A program made the translations under genes and the position numbers. A stretch of DNA of 64,000 nt from Pseudomonas gingeri (GTDB lineage: Bacteria > Pseudomonadota > Gammaproteobacteria > Pseudomonadales > Pseudomonadaceae): positions 910,343 to 974,342 of the forward strand of contig NZ_JACAOS010000003.1 of the NCBI RefSeq assembly GCF_013386165.1. Reading direction: 5' to 3'. Shown one piece after another: positions 50,513-59,956 of this stretch. Position 1 is the stretch's first letter. Every line of letters starts with the position of its first letter. The notes under the pieces are model-generated. The model did not search any database. It saw only the letters and a program-made list of their open reading frames with translations, and had not been told where the DNA came from.

Positions 50513-51850
50513 ATGCGCGCTATACCGGATGTAATCCCGGATGCGATCTGTTGGAGCGAAGGCATGCAACTGCTTCCACAGCATTTCCAGTTGCAGAACC
50601 TGCGAGCCGAAGGCCTGAGCGCCCGTCTCGCCGCCAATGCCCGGCCCTGGTATTGGGGCGTGCAGAACCTCGAGCAACAGATCTCGGACAGCGGCGAAAT
50701 CACCCTCAAGGCCCTGGATGCGGTGATGCCTGACGGCCTGGTGGTCAATCTTGACCCGGTCAAGGACAAGGACTGCTACCCCCTCCAACTCAAGCTCAAG
50801 CCCGAAGATTTCGGCGATCAGACCACCCTGATGATCTACCTGGCGGTGGACCCGTTGTGGCGCGCAGGCGTACTCGGAATCAGTGGACGCCTGCGTTCAC
50901 TGAACGTCGACGCCTTGGACTTGAGCGACAGCAAAAATCCGAGATCCGAAACCGTGAGCGCCTGGCGACCGATCCTGAATCTGGTGACCAGCAACCAGCG
51001 CTCCGACTACGTGTGCCTGCCGCTGTTCAGGATCAGCTACTCCAGCAGCGTCTTCAGTCAACTGGACTATGTGCCACCCTGCCCCATCCTCGAATCGGAT
51101 TCGCTGCTCGGCAAACGGATCGGCGCGGTGTGTGCGACGGCCCGTGATAAATGTGAATTTCTCAGTGGGCGTTGGCGCCAGGCGCAAGAGTCCGGCAAGC
51201 TCCCGGAAAGCATCGAGTTGCGCGCCCAGTTGGTTGCCATCTGGTCTCGCCTGCCGGAATTGCAGGCGATGCTGGAGACCGATATCGCTTCACCGGCCGA
51301 CCTGTATCTGCAACTGAACGGGTTTGCCGGGGCGCTGTACGGCCTTCAACCGGGGTCGGTGGTGCCGGCCTTTGGTCCATTGAAATTCGACGACCTGCTT
51401 GCCGGATTCGACCCGTTGCTGGGCTGGATCGAAACGCAATTGGGGAATATCCGCGCCAGTTACACCCGACGCAGCTTCGAGCACAAGGGCAAATATTTCG
51501 CCATCAATCTGAAGGACCAGCAGACGTCGATCCAGGAACTGGTGATCGGCCTGCGCATGCCTGCTGGCGCGAGCCCACAGGCTGCGGCGGACTGGTTGGA
51601 GAACGCGTTCAGGGCTTCACAGCCGCAATTGCCGGCCCTGGTCAAGCAGCGTTCCCAAGGCCTGGCATACAGCGCGCTGGGACGCACCGAACAAGCGGCC
51701 TATGTCGTCGCCGAGGACATCCGCCTGTTCAAATTGCAGGCCAGCGGCGGTTGTTTCGATCCCCAGGCCTACCTGTGCCTGTACATGCCGCCGGGTAGCG
51801 AATGGCGCGATCCTATTGAGATACTGATGTTCGACGCCACCCGGGACTGA
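50513..51850 (+). CDS. tssK: T6SS baseplate connector TssK
   Basis: A 445-residue TssK (ImpJ/VasE family). It opens with ICWSEGMQLLPQHFQLQNLR, the family signature, and has YYWGVQ-like residues (WYWGVQNLE) and FFAINLKD-like FAINLKDQQTSIQELVIGL further on. It links baseplate wedges to TssL and TssM. AGGAG lies eight bases before ATG 50513. Confidence 0.94.
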   Translation: MRAIPDVIPDAICWSEGMQLLPQHFQLQNLRAEGLSARLAANARPWYWGVQNLEQQISDSGEITLKALDAVMPDGLVVNLDPVKDKDCYPLQLKLKPEDFGDQTTLMIYLAVDPLWRAGVLGISGRLRSLNVDALDLSDSKNPRSETVSAWRPILNLVTSNQRSDYVCLPLFRISYSSSVFSQLDYVPPCPILESDSLLGKRIGAVCATARDKCEFLSGRWRQAQESGKLPESIELRAQLVAIWSRLPELQAMLETDIASPADLYLQLNGFAGALYGLQPGSVVPAFGPLKFDDLLAGFDPLLGWIETQLGNIRASYTRRSFEHKGKYFAINLKDQQTSIQELVIGLRMPAGASPQAAADWLENAFRASQPQLPALVKQRSQGLAYSALGRTEQAAYVVAEDIRLFKLQASGGCFDPQAYLCLYMPPGSEWRDPIEILMFDATRD

Positions 51851-51873
51851 ACTTGATCAGGGATTGATGAGCA

Positions 51874-52641
51874 ATGTTGGATAATGACTCACTACCGGCG
51901 TTCGACACATTCGAGGCGGCGCCGCTGAGCAGCGCTTTCAACCGGGCCTGGAATGAATGGCTGGTGTTCTGGCAGGCCCTGCCGCACACCACCGAGGCCT
52001 CGGTGCAGGTCACGCAAGTGGCCGGTCAAGTCAGTCAGATCGCCAGGCGGTTATGGCGCAGTACCTTCGCAGCCGTCGGTGATGCCCAGGGCCAGCAAGC
52101 CAAGGCAACGCTCTTCGCCTTCATCGGCCTGGTCGATGAACACCTCCTGTTCGAGGACTGGCCTGGGCAACCCGCCTGGCAGGATCGCCCCATGGAGGCC
52201 CGCCTGTTCGGCAGTCGTTCGGCCGGCGACCGGATTCCAGTCGCCATCAAGAAGCTCCTGGAAACCCGTGATCCGGCCCTGCGCGACCTGGGCAGCGTCT
52301 ATCTCTGCTGTCTGATCCTCGGTTTCCAGGGGCGACTGCGCAATGGCAGCGGCCCGGCCCTGCACGAAAAATGGCGGCGCAGCCTGTTTATGTTCACCCA
52401 TCAGCGCGGTGCCAGTGACAACGATATCGCCGCGCAACTGCAGCGTCCGAGCGCCATCGCCCCCCAACAGCTACCGGTGCGCCGCAGCCTGCCCGATGGC
52501 TACCGGCTGAGCTTGGCACTGGGGCTGGGATTGCTGTTGTTACTCGGCATCAGCCAGTTGTTCTGGTGGAATATTCAATACCGGGTGCAGCCCGGCATTG
52601 AGCAGGATCTTCAAGCACAGGCCACGGAGCTCAAGCGCTGA
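51874..52641 (+). CDS. tssL: T6SS inner-membrane protein TssL (DotU family)
   Basis: A 255-residue DotU/IcmH-type TssL without peptidoglycan-binding domain. The cytoplasmic part has ATLFAFIGLVDEHLLFEDWP, the conserved Asp-Glu pair, and YLCCLILGFQGRLRN; a single C-terminal transmembrane helix follows (LSLALGLGLLLLLGISQLFW) with a short periplasmic end. Stop and the start of tssM overlap by one base (TGATG). Confidence 0.92.
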   Translation: MLDNDSLPAFDTFEAAPLSSAFNRAWNEWLVFWQALPHTTEASVQVTQVAGQVSQIARRLWRSTFAAVGDAQGQQAKATLFAFIGLVDEHLLFEDWPGQPAWQDRPMEARLFGSRSAGDRIPVAIKKLLETRDPALRDLGSVYLCCLILGFQGRLRNGSGPALHEKWRRSLFMFTHQRGASDNDIAAQLQRPSAIAPQQLPVRRSLPDGYRLSLALGLGLLLLLGISQLFWWNIQYRVQPGIEQDLQAQATELKR

Positions 52642-55600
52642 TGGCTTACCTGGGTGAAATTCTCGCCGCTCTGCTCTTGCTGGTGTTGCTGGCAGCCTTG
52701 TTGTGGAAGTACTCCGCGCGACTGAACGGTGCCAATCGCAGCTTCTATGCCGCAGTGAACGAGTGGGAAGAGGCGCTGGGTGTACAGACCCGCTATGACA
52801 CGCCGTGGTTGCTGATGCTCGGCGATGCGCCGCAGATCGAGGCACTGCTCACCGGCTGGGGGCTGACCAGCGTGGCACAACCGGCCTGGTTCGGACGCTG
52901 GTGGTACGGCCCCGACGGTGCGGTGCTGGTGGTGCCCGCAGCCCTGTTCAGCCATGGCGAGCGTGCCAGCGTGCAGCTCAAGCTCTGGCGCCAGCTCCTG
53001 GAACTGCTGGTCCAGGCCAGGGCCAACCGCCCGGCGGACGGTATCATCTGGCTGTGCGACCTGGAGCAACTGACACCCGATCAGGACACCGCCGCAGCCG
53101 GCCTCGCGGCGCGGCGCAAGTTCGTCGATGTGCAACAACGCCTCGGCCTGAGCCTGCCGGTCTACATGCTGCTCAGTGGTTTCGACAGCCTGCCCGGTAG
53201 CAGCGAGCTGCTGGAGGTGTTGCCGGTGGCGGCGAAGGGCGCGCCTCTGGGCTGGACCTCGCCCTACACGACACAAACCCCTTGGCACCCGGACTGGATC
53301 AACCAGGGCCTGGGCCAACTCGAACAGGCCATGGCCGACCTGCTGGTGGAAATCGGCACGCTGCGTGGCCAGGTCGGCGCCGAGCTGTACCTGCTGCCCC
53401 GGCAACTGCAAGCGCTGCATGATCCCCTGCGTTCCTTGTGCGACCCGGTTTTCCAAGCGAACGCCATGGGCGAAGCGCCGCGTTTGCGTGGCTTGTATTT
53501 CAGCGCCCAGGCCAGCCGCGCCGCGCCGGCAGCCGACGCCGACCCGTTTGCCGAAGGACCGACACCGATCCCGGCCCCCCCGCTGTTCACCCCGCGGCTG
53601 TGGCGCCAGCGCATCATCGCCGAACAGGGGCTGGCCCAGCCGGTCGCACGCATCCTGCAAGTACGCCAGCGCTCGCAACAACTGGTGGCGGTCGCCGTGG
53701 GGGTGATCGGCCTGTTCTGGGTGATCGGCATGCTCTGGGCCTGGCATGGCCGTAGCGATGCCGCGACGCAATTGAGTGCTCTGCTGCACGAGGATCAGTT
53801 GCACAACCCCGTGACCGATGACGACGCCGCCAGGCGCGAGCGTATCGCCAGTTTCTGGCAACTGCTCCAGGCCTCGCCGCGTTGGCATATGGGCACCTCG
53901 ATTTTGCCAGGCTCCTGGTTTTCCGCACTCGACCAACAACTGGCGCAGGAACTGCGCAGCCGGGCCCGGGTGCAATTGTTCACCCCGCTCAAAGGCAGAC
54001 TGCAGGATGAACTCAATAACCTGATCGCGCCCCGCACGGTGGCCCGTCCGCGAGCCGGCAGCAGCAACAATGAAGAGGCCTATCGCCAAGCCATGCAGGT
54101 GCTCGACCAGGCCCTGGCGGTGGAGAGTCACAACAAGCGTTTCGCCCAGAGCGTGCAAGGTGACCAGCGCCCGCTGGATGACGCCATCGCCCTGGCCAAC
54201 GATTTGCTTGGGCTCAACTTCCAGACCAAGGGCCTGCCGCTGGGCGACGATTACAACCACCTGCTGGCCACGGCCGAGGTGCCACTGGCCAGTCCCTTGC
54301 AGTTGGACCCGGTGAAGCCACAGATAGCCACGCGCTACGTCGATAGCATGCGCTTGTGGCTCGACAGCCTGTTCGCCAGCTCCGACTTCACCACCACCGC
54401 CGCGGCCCTGAACAGCCAATTGCAGGCGTTACAGGGTGGCCAGCGCAACAGTCTCGCCGAGCTTGAAGAGCTGGACGCGTCCATCGTCCAACTGCGCCAG
54501 TTGCTGGCCCTGACCAATGCAGCCTGGAGCCAGGGCAATGGTGCGCAGTTGGCACCTGGCTATCAGGAGAGTCTTGAAAAGGCCCGGCAAAGCGCACTGA
54601 TCGGGGTGGCCGCGGTCGACAAGGTGGAGAGTTATGCCGCGAGTTCCAAAGGGAACTTCCACGACCGCTGGTTGGCGAAAGGTGACGAGGACCAGGCTAT
54701 CTTGCGCCAACAGAGCAGCGGCGGCCTGGAGCTGCAAACCAATGTCGACAAGCTCGGGCAGGTGGTCTCGGCGCTCCTGCACCAGGACTTCAGCCAGATG
54801 GCCCTGAACCAGGACGACGCCCCCCCGTTGAATGGCCAGGGGCTGCGCGAGCTCGACGGTGGCAAGTTGGACGCGGCGCTGCATTATCACGACAGCTACC
54901 AGCTGTGGCTGCAACAGAACGTCGCGGAACTGCCCTCGCCTTACCGCAAGGCGCTGATCGCGGCTGCCCGCTCGGCGACCTCCATCGCCATGTGGCAAAG
55001 CCTGAACAGTGTTTCCAGCCTGGGTACCGGCAAACCTGCGGAAGCCGATCGCGGTACCACCTTCAACCTGCCCGCCGACAAGGCTTTGCAGGTGCTGCAA
55101 GTGTTCAGCGACATCAGTGACACGCGCCAGACCGAGGCGCTGCGCCAAGAGCTGAATACCCGGGCACTGAATGACCTGCATCGCTCCATGGACGAGATCG
55201 ATGCCTTGCCGCTGTTTCGCCAACCCATCGACTTCAGCCAATGGGACGGTACCCGCAACCTGTCGCTGCGGGCCTTCCGGGAAAATGATCCGCAGGCCTT
55301 GAAACAGGACTTGAACCGCCAGTTCACCCTGATCGGCGATTCGTTGAGCACCGCGCGTCCGGCCATCGAATGGCTCGACCAACAGCGTGATCGACTCTCG
55401 CCCAGTGATGATGGGATCCTCGACAGCTTTGTCGACATGAATGCCGAGCTCAAGAAGTACAGCGACCAGAATCCGGCCAGCTCGCCGCTGCAGTACCAAC
55501 AGATGGTCCTGCGCGACTTCAATGACATGGACCTGGGCAACTGCGCCAAGACCCTGTCCGATTCGGTCTTGCCGATGGGCCGTGGCAATATTGCCCAGCT

Positions 55601-56462
55601 TGCCCGCAGCGCTCATGACCGGGCACGTCAACGTTGCGACAGCTTGCAGAATTACACGGCGGCGGTGGCCTGGAAGCGTCTGGACGACTACTTCAGGACT
55701 TACCTGGCCGGGCGTTTTCCCTTCAGTGACGACAGCACACCGGTCGATGCCAATCCCGACCGGGTTCGCGAATTCCTCGACCTGATCGACAAGAACCTGC
55801 CCAGCGCGTTCAGCGGCCTGGAGAACAACCATTCGGCGAAGTCGTCCGCGGCGGCCGAGTTCCTGTTCAACCTGCAAAACGCCCGGGCCTGGCTCGGCCC
55901 ATTGCTGCTGCGTGACAAGGATGGCGTAAGGGGCCTGGATCTGGAGATACGCTGGCGCACCGATCGCGACGAAGAACGTGGCGCCGATCAGGTCATCGAC
56001 TGGAACCTGAGCACCGGTGCGCGGGTCGTCAGTTATCCGGCCGAAAACCTCAGCCACGCCAATTGGACCGTCGGTGAGCCGGTGCGCCTGGCCCTGCGCT
56101 GGGCCAAGGGCAGCAACCAACGGCCCCAGGACGCTCCGGCACAATCGGCGCTGGCCGTGGCCGATCTGCAGGCCAGTTGGTCGTACGAGGGGGCCTGGGC
56201 CCTGTTGCGCTTTATCCACGCCCACCAGGCCGGCAATCACTTCACGACCCAGGATGAGGGTGACCGGCCGCTGGCCCTGCAACTGCCGTTGCGCTCGCCA
56301 CTGCCGGGGAATGCCGATGCGCTGATGTTCCTGCGCCTGTCGCTCAAGGCGGTCGGTGGCAAGCAGCCGCTGATCCTGAGTACCCTGCCGACGCGCGTGC
56401 CGGCCTCGCCCTACGGGTCGGTCTTCCCGCTGCCAGTGGCCAGTACCGAGATTCAACCATGA
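52641..56462 (+). CDS. tssM: T6SS membrane-complex protein TssM (IcmF family), no Walker A
   Basis: A 1273-residue IcmF-type protein. TM1 is at residues about 5-22, TM3 at about 353-371 (VAVAVGVIGLFWVIGMLWAW); the large periplasmic part ends in a domain that binds TssJ. The GTPase-like cytoplasmic domain starts PWLLMLGDAPQIEALLTGWG; where many TssM proteins carry a P-loop (GxxGAGKT) this one has none. Translation is coupled to tssL and to tssA at both ends. It builds the channel core with TssJ and TssL. Confidence 0.93.
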   Translation: MAYLGEILAALLLLVLLAALLWKYSARLNGANRSFYAAVNEWEEALGVQTRYDTPWLLMLGDAPQIEALLTGWGLTSVAQPAWFGRWWYGPDGAVLVVPAALFSHGERASVQLKLWRQLLELLVQARANRPADGIIWLCDLEQLTPDQDTAAAGLAARRKFVDVQQRLGLSLPVYMLLSGFDSLPGSSELLEVLPVAAKGAPLGWTSPYTTQTPWHPDWINQGLGQLEQAMADLLVEIGTLRGQVGAELYLLPRQLQALHDPLRSLCDPVFQANAMGEAPRLRGLYFSAQASRAAPAADADPFAEGPTPIPAPPLFTPRLWRQRIIAEQGLAQPVARILQVRQRSQQLVAVAVGVIGLFWVIGMLWAWHGRSDAATQLSALLHEDQLHNPVTDDDAARRERIASFWQLLQASPRWHMGTSILPGSWFSALDQQLAQELRSRARVQLFTPLKGRLQDELNNLIAPRTVARPRAGSSNNEEAYRQAMQVLDQALAVESHNKRFAQSVQGDQRPLDDAIALANDLLGLNFQTKGLPLGDDYNHLLATAEVPLASPLQLDPVKPQIATRYVDSMRLWLDSLFASSDFTTTAAALNSQLQALQGGQRNSLAELEELDASIVQLRQLLALTNAAWSQGNGAQLAPGYQESLEKARQSALIGVAAVDKVESYAASSKGNFHDRWLAKGDEDQAILRQQSSGGLELQTNVDKLGQVVSALLHQDFSQMALNQDDAPPLNGQGLRELDGGKLDAALHYHDSYQLWLQQNVAELPSPYRKALIAAARSATSIAMWQSLNSVSSLGTGKPAEADRGTTFNLPADKALQVLQVFSDISDTRQTEALRQELNTRALNDLHRSMDEIDALPLFRQPIDFSQWDGTRNLSLRAFRENDPQALKQDLNRQFTLIGDSLSTARPAIEWLDQQRDRLSPSDDGILDSFVDMNAELKKYSDQNPASSPLQYQQMVLRDFNDMDLGNCAKTLSDSVLPMGRGNIAQLARSAHDRARQRCDSLQNYTAAVAWKRLDDYFRTYLAGRFPFSDDSTPVDANPDRVREFLDLIDKNLPSAFSGLENNHSAKSSAAAEFLFNLQNARAWLGPLLLRDKDGVRGLDLEIRWRTDRDEERGADQVIDWNLSTGARVVSYPAENLSHANWTVGEPVRLALRWAKGSNQRPQDAPAQSALAVADLQASWSYEGAWALLRFIHAHQAGNHFTTQDEGDRPLALQLPLRSPLPGNADALMFLRLSLKAVGGKQPLILSTLPTRVPASPYGSVFPLPVASTEIQP

Positions 56463-57550
56463 GTAACGATGTGCCCTCCCTCGATCAACTGCGTCTGCGT
56501 TTGGCGGGCCTTATCGAGCCTTTGCACGGTCCTGACCCGGCCGGCATCAGCCTGCGCTCGGCACCGGAGATCGACGTATTGCGTGAGGCCCGGCGCGAGG
56601 ACGATGCCAGCTTGCCCACCGGTGTCTGGCAGGCCGACCTTAAACGCGCGGACTGGTCCACGGTGGAAAATCTCGCCAGTGAGCTGCTGAGCAAAAGCAG
56701 CAAGGACCTGTTGGTGGCCACCTGGCTGGGAGAAGCCTGGCTGCAGCGCTATCAATTACCCGGCTTGTGTGTGGCGCTGGAACTGGTGGACGGGCTGTGT
56801 GAGCGTTATGGGCTGGCACTTTATCCCCGGGGTGACGACGCCAGTTGGCTGGCATCGCCCTTGGGTTTGCTGGTTCGTCAGTACAGCCTGTTGCTGAATA
56901 TCCGCCTGCCCTTGCTGGGTGCTGCGGCGCGCGGGTTCGAAAGCCTGACACTGGAACAGTGGACACGGGCGCAGAAACAGCTGCTGAACAAAAGCGAGGA
57001 ACGTAAGGCCAAGGCCTTGGCGCAGGAGTCCCAGGACTTGCTGCGTGATTGGCGCGAGGCGGTGCTGCGGGTTCCCGTCAGTGAGCTCGATGCACGCTTA
57101 CAGTTGCTCAATGCCTGCTCGCAGAGCGTTGAGCGCCTGAACGACTGGGGCAACCGCCAACTGGGCGACGAAGCCCCGAGCTTTGCGGCCTTGCAAAATA
57201 TCCTCGATCTACACGTCCAAGCTTTGCGGGAGTTTATCGCCATGCACCCGGAACCGTTGCCGGTGTTCGTACCGGACATCCTGCCTGCCGAACCGGCCAC
57301 GACCGAGGAGCCGGTCCTCACAACGGCGGCTTTGCCGCTGTCGGCACCGGAGTCACGCCAGGCCGCCTATCGGCAGTTGAAGGTTATTTCCGATTATTTG
57401 AAGCGGGTCGAGCCCCACAGTCCGGTGCCCTACCTGATCAACCGTGCGGTCGATTGGGGGAATATGGAGTTGCCGGAATTGCTTGGCGAGTTGATCAAGG
57501 CCGACCCCGATATCCAGCGAATCTGGAGACTGCTCGGGGTCTTGCCTTAA
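56459..57550 (+). CDS. tssA: T6SS sheath-assembly protein TssA
   Basis: A 363-residue TssA with the ImpA_N domain: LAGLIEPLHGPDPAGISLRS, DWSTVENLASELLSKSSKDL, LLVATWLGEAWLQRYQLPGL. The C-terminal part (RQAAYRQLKVISDYLKRVEP, PVPYLINRAVDWGNMELPEL) is of the short class. It primes and caps sheath assembly. It overlaps tssM by four bases (ATGA) and ends the operon; a REPIN follows. Confidence 0.92.
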   Translation: MSNDVPSLDQLRLRLAGLIEPLHGPDPAGISLRSAPEIDVLREARREDDASLPTGVWQADLKRADWSTVENLASELLSKSSKDLLVATWLGEAWLQRYQLPGLCVALELVDGLCERYGLALYPRGDDASWLASPLGLLVRQYSLLLNIRLPLLGAAARGFESLTLEQWTRAQKQLLNKSEERKAKALAQESQDLLRDWREAVLRVPVSELDARLQLLNACSQSVERLNDWGNRQLGDEAPSFAALQNILDLHVQALREFIAMHPEPLPVFVPDILPAEPATTEEPVLTTAALPLSAPESRQAAYRQLKVISDYLKRVEPHSPVPYLINRAVDWGNMELPELLGELIKADPDIQRIWRLLGVLP

Positions 57551-57579
57551 GCACCAATGGTCTGGTCTTGCGCGGTCAC

Positions 57580-57664
57580 TGTAGGAGCTGGCTTGCCAGC
57601 GATGAGGCCCGCAAGCATTGCATCGACTATCCGGCCGCCATCGCCAGCAAGCCGACTCCTACAG
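57580..57664. repeat. REPIN between tssA and the PCuAC gene
   Basis: TGTAGGAGCTGGCTTGCCAG with GCGATG (57580-57606) and CCATCGCCAGCAAGCCGACT with CCTACAG (57638-57664) are inverted copies around 31 bases. The arms differ in type from those at 5336-5443 (CTGGCTTGCCAG core instead of GAGCAAGCTC). It lies between two convergent gene ends. Confidence 0.87.
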
Positions 57665-57683
57665 ATTTGAAACCTGTATTGTC

Positions 57684-58142
57684 TCAGTGCATGTCGGCGT
57701 GATCGGCCATGCTGTTCAACGCCCGAGCCCGAGCCTTGACCTCGATCGACTCCTTAACACCCTGGGCATTTTCCACCACCAGCGTCAGCGGCACCTCATC
57801 GCCCTCCTTCACCTGCCCCACCAGATCAATCAGCATCACGTGATAACCCTCGGGCTCGATGGCCACGGTCTTGCCCGCCGGCAGCGCTACGAAAGTCACA
57901 GGCTGCATGCTCATGATGTCGTTTTGCATTTTCGACTCATGGATCTGCACGATCTTGGCCACCGGCGATTTCGCCTCCAGCAGCTTGGCGTTGTCACTTG
58001 AGGTGATCCGCATAAACGCCCCGGTCGAAGGCTGGCCCGGCACGGTGGCGCGCACCCAGGCATCGTCCACGGTGGTTTGCGCAAAAGCCGGGACGCTCAG
58101 CAAGGCGAGCAGGGAAAACATCAGGGCGTTCAAGGGTTTCAT
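57684..58142 (-). CDS. Periplasmic copper chaperone PCu(A)C
   Basis: A 152-residue protein with signal peptide (MKPLNALMFSLLALLSVPAF, cleavage after FAQ or nearby). The Cu(I) site H-X10-M-X21-H-X-M is exact: His of HESKM, Met of MSM, and HVM in EGYHVMLIDL. It passes copper to SCO and to the CuA site of cytochrome oxidase. I use ATG 58142, with AAGAAGG eight bases upstream; ATG 58172 is in frame. It follows the SCO gene in one operon. Confidence 0.92.
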   Translation of the reverse strand: MKPLNALMFSLLALLSVPAFAQTTVDDAWVRATVPGQPSTGAFMRITSSDNAKLLEAKSPVAKIVQIHESKMQNDIMSMQPVTFVALPAGKTVAIEPEGYHVMLIDLVGQVKEGDEVPLTLVVENAQGVKESIEVKARARALNSMADHADMH

Positions 58143-58171
58143 GGCAGTGACCTTCTTAATTCGAGTATTCA

Positions 58172-58777
58172 TCAGCAGACTTCCATCACCGTGAGCAGAT
58201 CCTCTGCACACTGTTTGGCCGACAGCGATGGCGACAGCCCCAAGCGCAACACGCCCCGCGTGTCATAGACAAAACTGGTGGCCGAATGGGACAGCGTGTA
58301 GGTCGAACCGCTGGGGATTTTTTCGTAGAACACCTTGAATTCCTTGGCGGTGGCCGCGGTTTCTTCCAGGGTGCCGTAAAGCGCGACGAAGCTGGGGTCG
58401 AAGGCTTTTACATAGGCATCGAGCACCTTGGGCGTATCGCGCTCCGGGTCCAGGGTGATGAAGATCACCTGCAAACGATCACCGTCCACGCCCATCAGCT
58501 TCTTGGCCTGGACCGCCCTGGCCAGCGCGGTCGGGCAGACAGCCGGACACTGGGTGAAACCGAAAAACACCATCGGCATCAGGCCGCGGTAGCTGGACAG
58601 CGTCTTGACGTTGCCTGCGGTGTCCTTCAGCTTGAAGGTCCGCCCGAGGATCTCGTCGCTCAGGTCCTTGCCGTATTTGTACGACAGGCTGTTGGAGCTG
58701 TCACAACCGGTCAGCGCGCCGAGGCCGAGCAGGCCAAGGCCGGCAACCACCTGGCGGCGAGTCAGCAATTCATTCAT
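58172..58777 (-). CDS. SCO1/SenC copper protein (lipoprotein)
   Basis: A 201-residue SCO family protein. It has a lipobox (ALTGC, Cys25), the thioredoxin-like fold with the copper ligands Cys77 and Cys81 in TQCPAVCPTAL, the third ligand His in YTLSHSATSFVYD near 163, and LDPERDTPKVL. SCO proteins metallate and reduce the CuA site of cytochrome c oxidase. Together with PCuAC and DUF2946 it forms a copper-handling unit. Confidence 0.92.
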   Translation of the reverse strand: MNELLTRRQVVAGLGLLGLGALTGCDSSNSLSYKYGKDLSDEILGRTFKLKDTAGNVKTLSSYRGLMPMVFFGFTQCPAVCPTALARAVQAKKLMGVDGDRLQVIFITLDPERDTPKVLDAYVKAFDPSFVALYGTLEETAATAKEFKVFYEKIPSGSTYTLSHSATSFVYDTRGVLRLGLSPSLSAKQCAEDLLTVMEVC

Positions 58778-58904
58778 GTTCTGTAGTCCTTCGTATGGAG
58801 CGATGTCGCGGCCTTGCGCTACCGAAAAGGCCTATTGACGCACATCAGCGGGCGTCAGGGCGTATCAGGTAGCAGGCCGTCCCGACAATGATCGGTACAG
58901 CAGA

Positions 58905-59291
58905 TCAGACGCTGGCCTGAGGCGGCGCACGGGAGCGGGCACCCGGGAAAACCGGGGCCGAAGCTTGCTCGGGGATGAAATGATTGTGCGCAAAGCTGAC
59001 CGGGACCAGGGCCAGACGCGGCGCCAGGGCATGGGAGTCGCTGAGCGCCGGGTGCTGGAACAGCAGCGAGCAATAGCCGCATTTCTCCCAGAGCATCGTC
59101 CCGTGATGATCCGCCAGGCTCGGGCCGGGGACGGCGCCACAGATATCATCGTTCGCCGGGGCGGCGCCGTGGGCCAGACTCAGCCCCTGCCCGATCAGCG
59201 GGCCGGCGAAGACCAGCAGCATCGCCAGCAGGCTGAGCCAGGCGCCGATGCGACGGCGTCCGGACGATCGAAGGGACTGAATGGGTTTCAT
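58905..59291 (-). CDS. DUF2946-family protein
   Basis: A 128-residue protein with an N-terminal hydrophobic segment (WLSLLAMLLVFAGPLIGQGL) and a CGYCSLLFQHPAL motif, both typical of DUF2946, often seen with copper receptors and chaperones in Pseudomonas. His-rich parts (LADHHGTML, FAHNHFIP) may bind metal. ATG 59291 has no strong ribosome site. The 127 bases down to the SCO gene hold no gene; co-transcription is likely but not certain. Confidence 0.78.
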   Translation of the reverse strand: MKPIQSLRSSGRRRIGAWLSLLAMLLVFAGPLIGQGLSLAHGAAPANDDICGAVPGPSLADHHGTMLWEKCGYCSLLFQHPALSDSHALAPRLALVPVSFAHNHFIPEQASAPVFPGARSRAPPQASV

Positions 59292-59370
59292 AGGCGCAGA
59301 ATGTAACACCGTCGCCGTGGCCGGTGGTGCGACAAAATGGCACATCGAGCACCGCCCGGGGCCACAGGCT

Positions 59371-59811
59371 TCACGCCAACTTGACGTTCATGGTGATACG
59401 CGCCGTGAACACCTGCACGCCCTCCTCGTCACGAATGTCCACCACCACGACCTTGTCTCCCGGGCTCGACCAGTCGACGGCACTGCCATCGGCCACGGCG
59501 CGCACGTCGGTCTTGGCCTTGGCCAGGTATTCAACGCTCATGCCCTTGGGAATCCAGCGCGCCCCTGGCGGAATCGACACATCGGTCATCACTCCGGCCG
59601 CCAGCTCTGCGGCGTTGCACAGGGCAATGGCGTGGACGCTGCCCAGGTGATTGGTAATTTCCCGACGAAACGGTACCTGGACCTGCGAATGCCCCGCACG
59701 CAGCTCACTGATCAACGGGTTGATGGTGCTGAAGTAAGGGGCCATCTGGCAGGCCATCTGACTGAATTTTTCCGGACCGACGCTGGTGAACATGCTCAGG
59801 AACTGGCTCAT
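59371..59811 (-). CDS. DUF4442 hotdog-fold protein (thioesterase-like)
   Basis: A 146-residue hotdog-fold protein of the DUF4442 type, related to PaaI thioesterases: MAPYFSTINPLISELRAGHS, NHLGSVHAIALCNAAELAAG and IPKGMSVEYLAKAKTDVRA. It could act on acyl-CoA. The start ATG 59811 follows GAGGTACACCCC, a moderate ribosome site. It is divergent from the TetR regulator gene, with a shared operator between, so induction through a fatty-acid or drug-like ligand is likely. Confidence 0.8.
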   Translation of the reverse strand: MSQFLSMFTSVGPEKFSQMACQMAPYFSTINPLISELRAGHSQVQVPFRREITNHLGSVHAIALCNAAELAAGVMTDVSIPPGARWIPKGMSVEYLAKAKTDVRAVADGSAVDWSSPGDKVVVVDIRDEEGVQVFTARITMNVKLA

Positions 59812-59845
59812 GGGGTGTACCTCTGTGGATGTCTTGTTTGAGTTG

Positions 59846-59878
59846 CAGAATATTATTCTGTAAAAGAACAATATTCTG
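59846..59878. promoter_or_regulatory. Inverted-repeat operator for the TetR regulator
   Basis: CAGAATATT at 59846-59854 and AATATTCTG at 59870-59878 are perfect inverted arms 15 bases apart. Alternatively GAATATTATTC (59848-59858) and GAACAATATTC (59866-59876) are two 11-base near-palindromes 18 bases apart, a spacing suited to two dimers. It lies between the divergent DUF4442 and TetR genes. Confidence 0.7.
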
Positions 59879-59956
59879 TTTGTTGAAAATCTGTCAAGCT
59901 CACTCCACCCTCCCCTCCGATTCCTGCCTTGCCACCGGACTTAGGTTGTTGCTTCC

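Noticed and set aside
52611..56456. Two long antisense frames (602 and 675 codons) across tssM
   Set aside because: Explained by GC3 bias of tssM; composition rich in Arg, Gln and Gly without domains.
58855..59149. Small frames overlapping the DUF2946 gene and its downstream gap
   Set aside because: Overlap in other frames, Arg/Pro-rich, no starts with ribosome sites.
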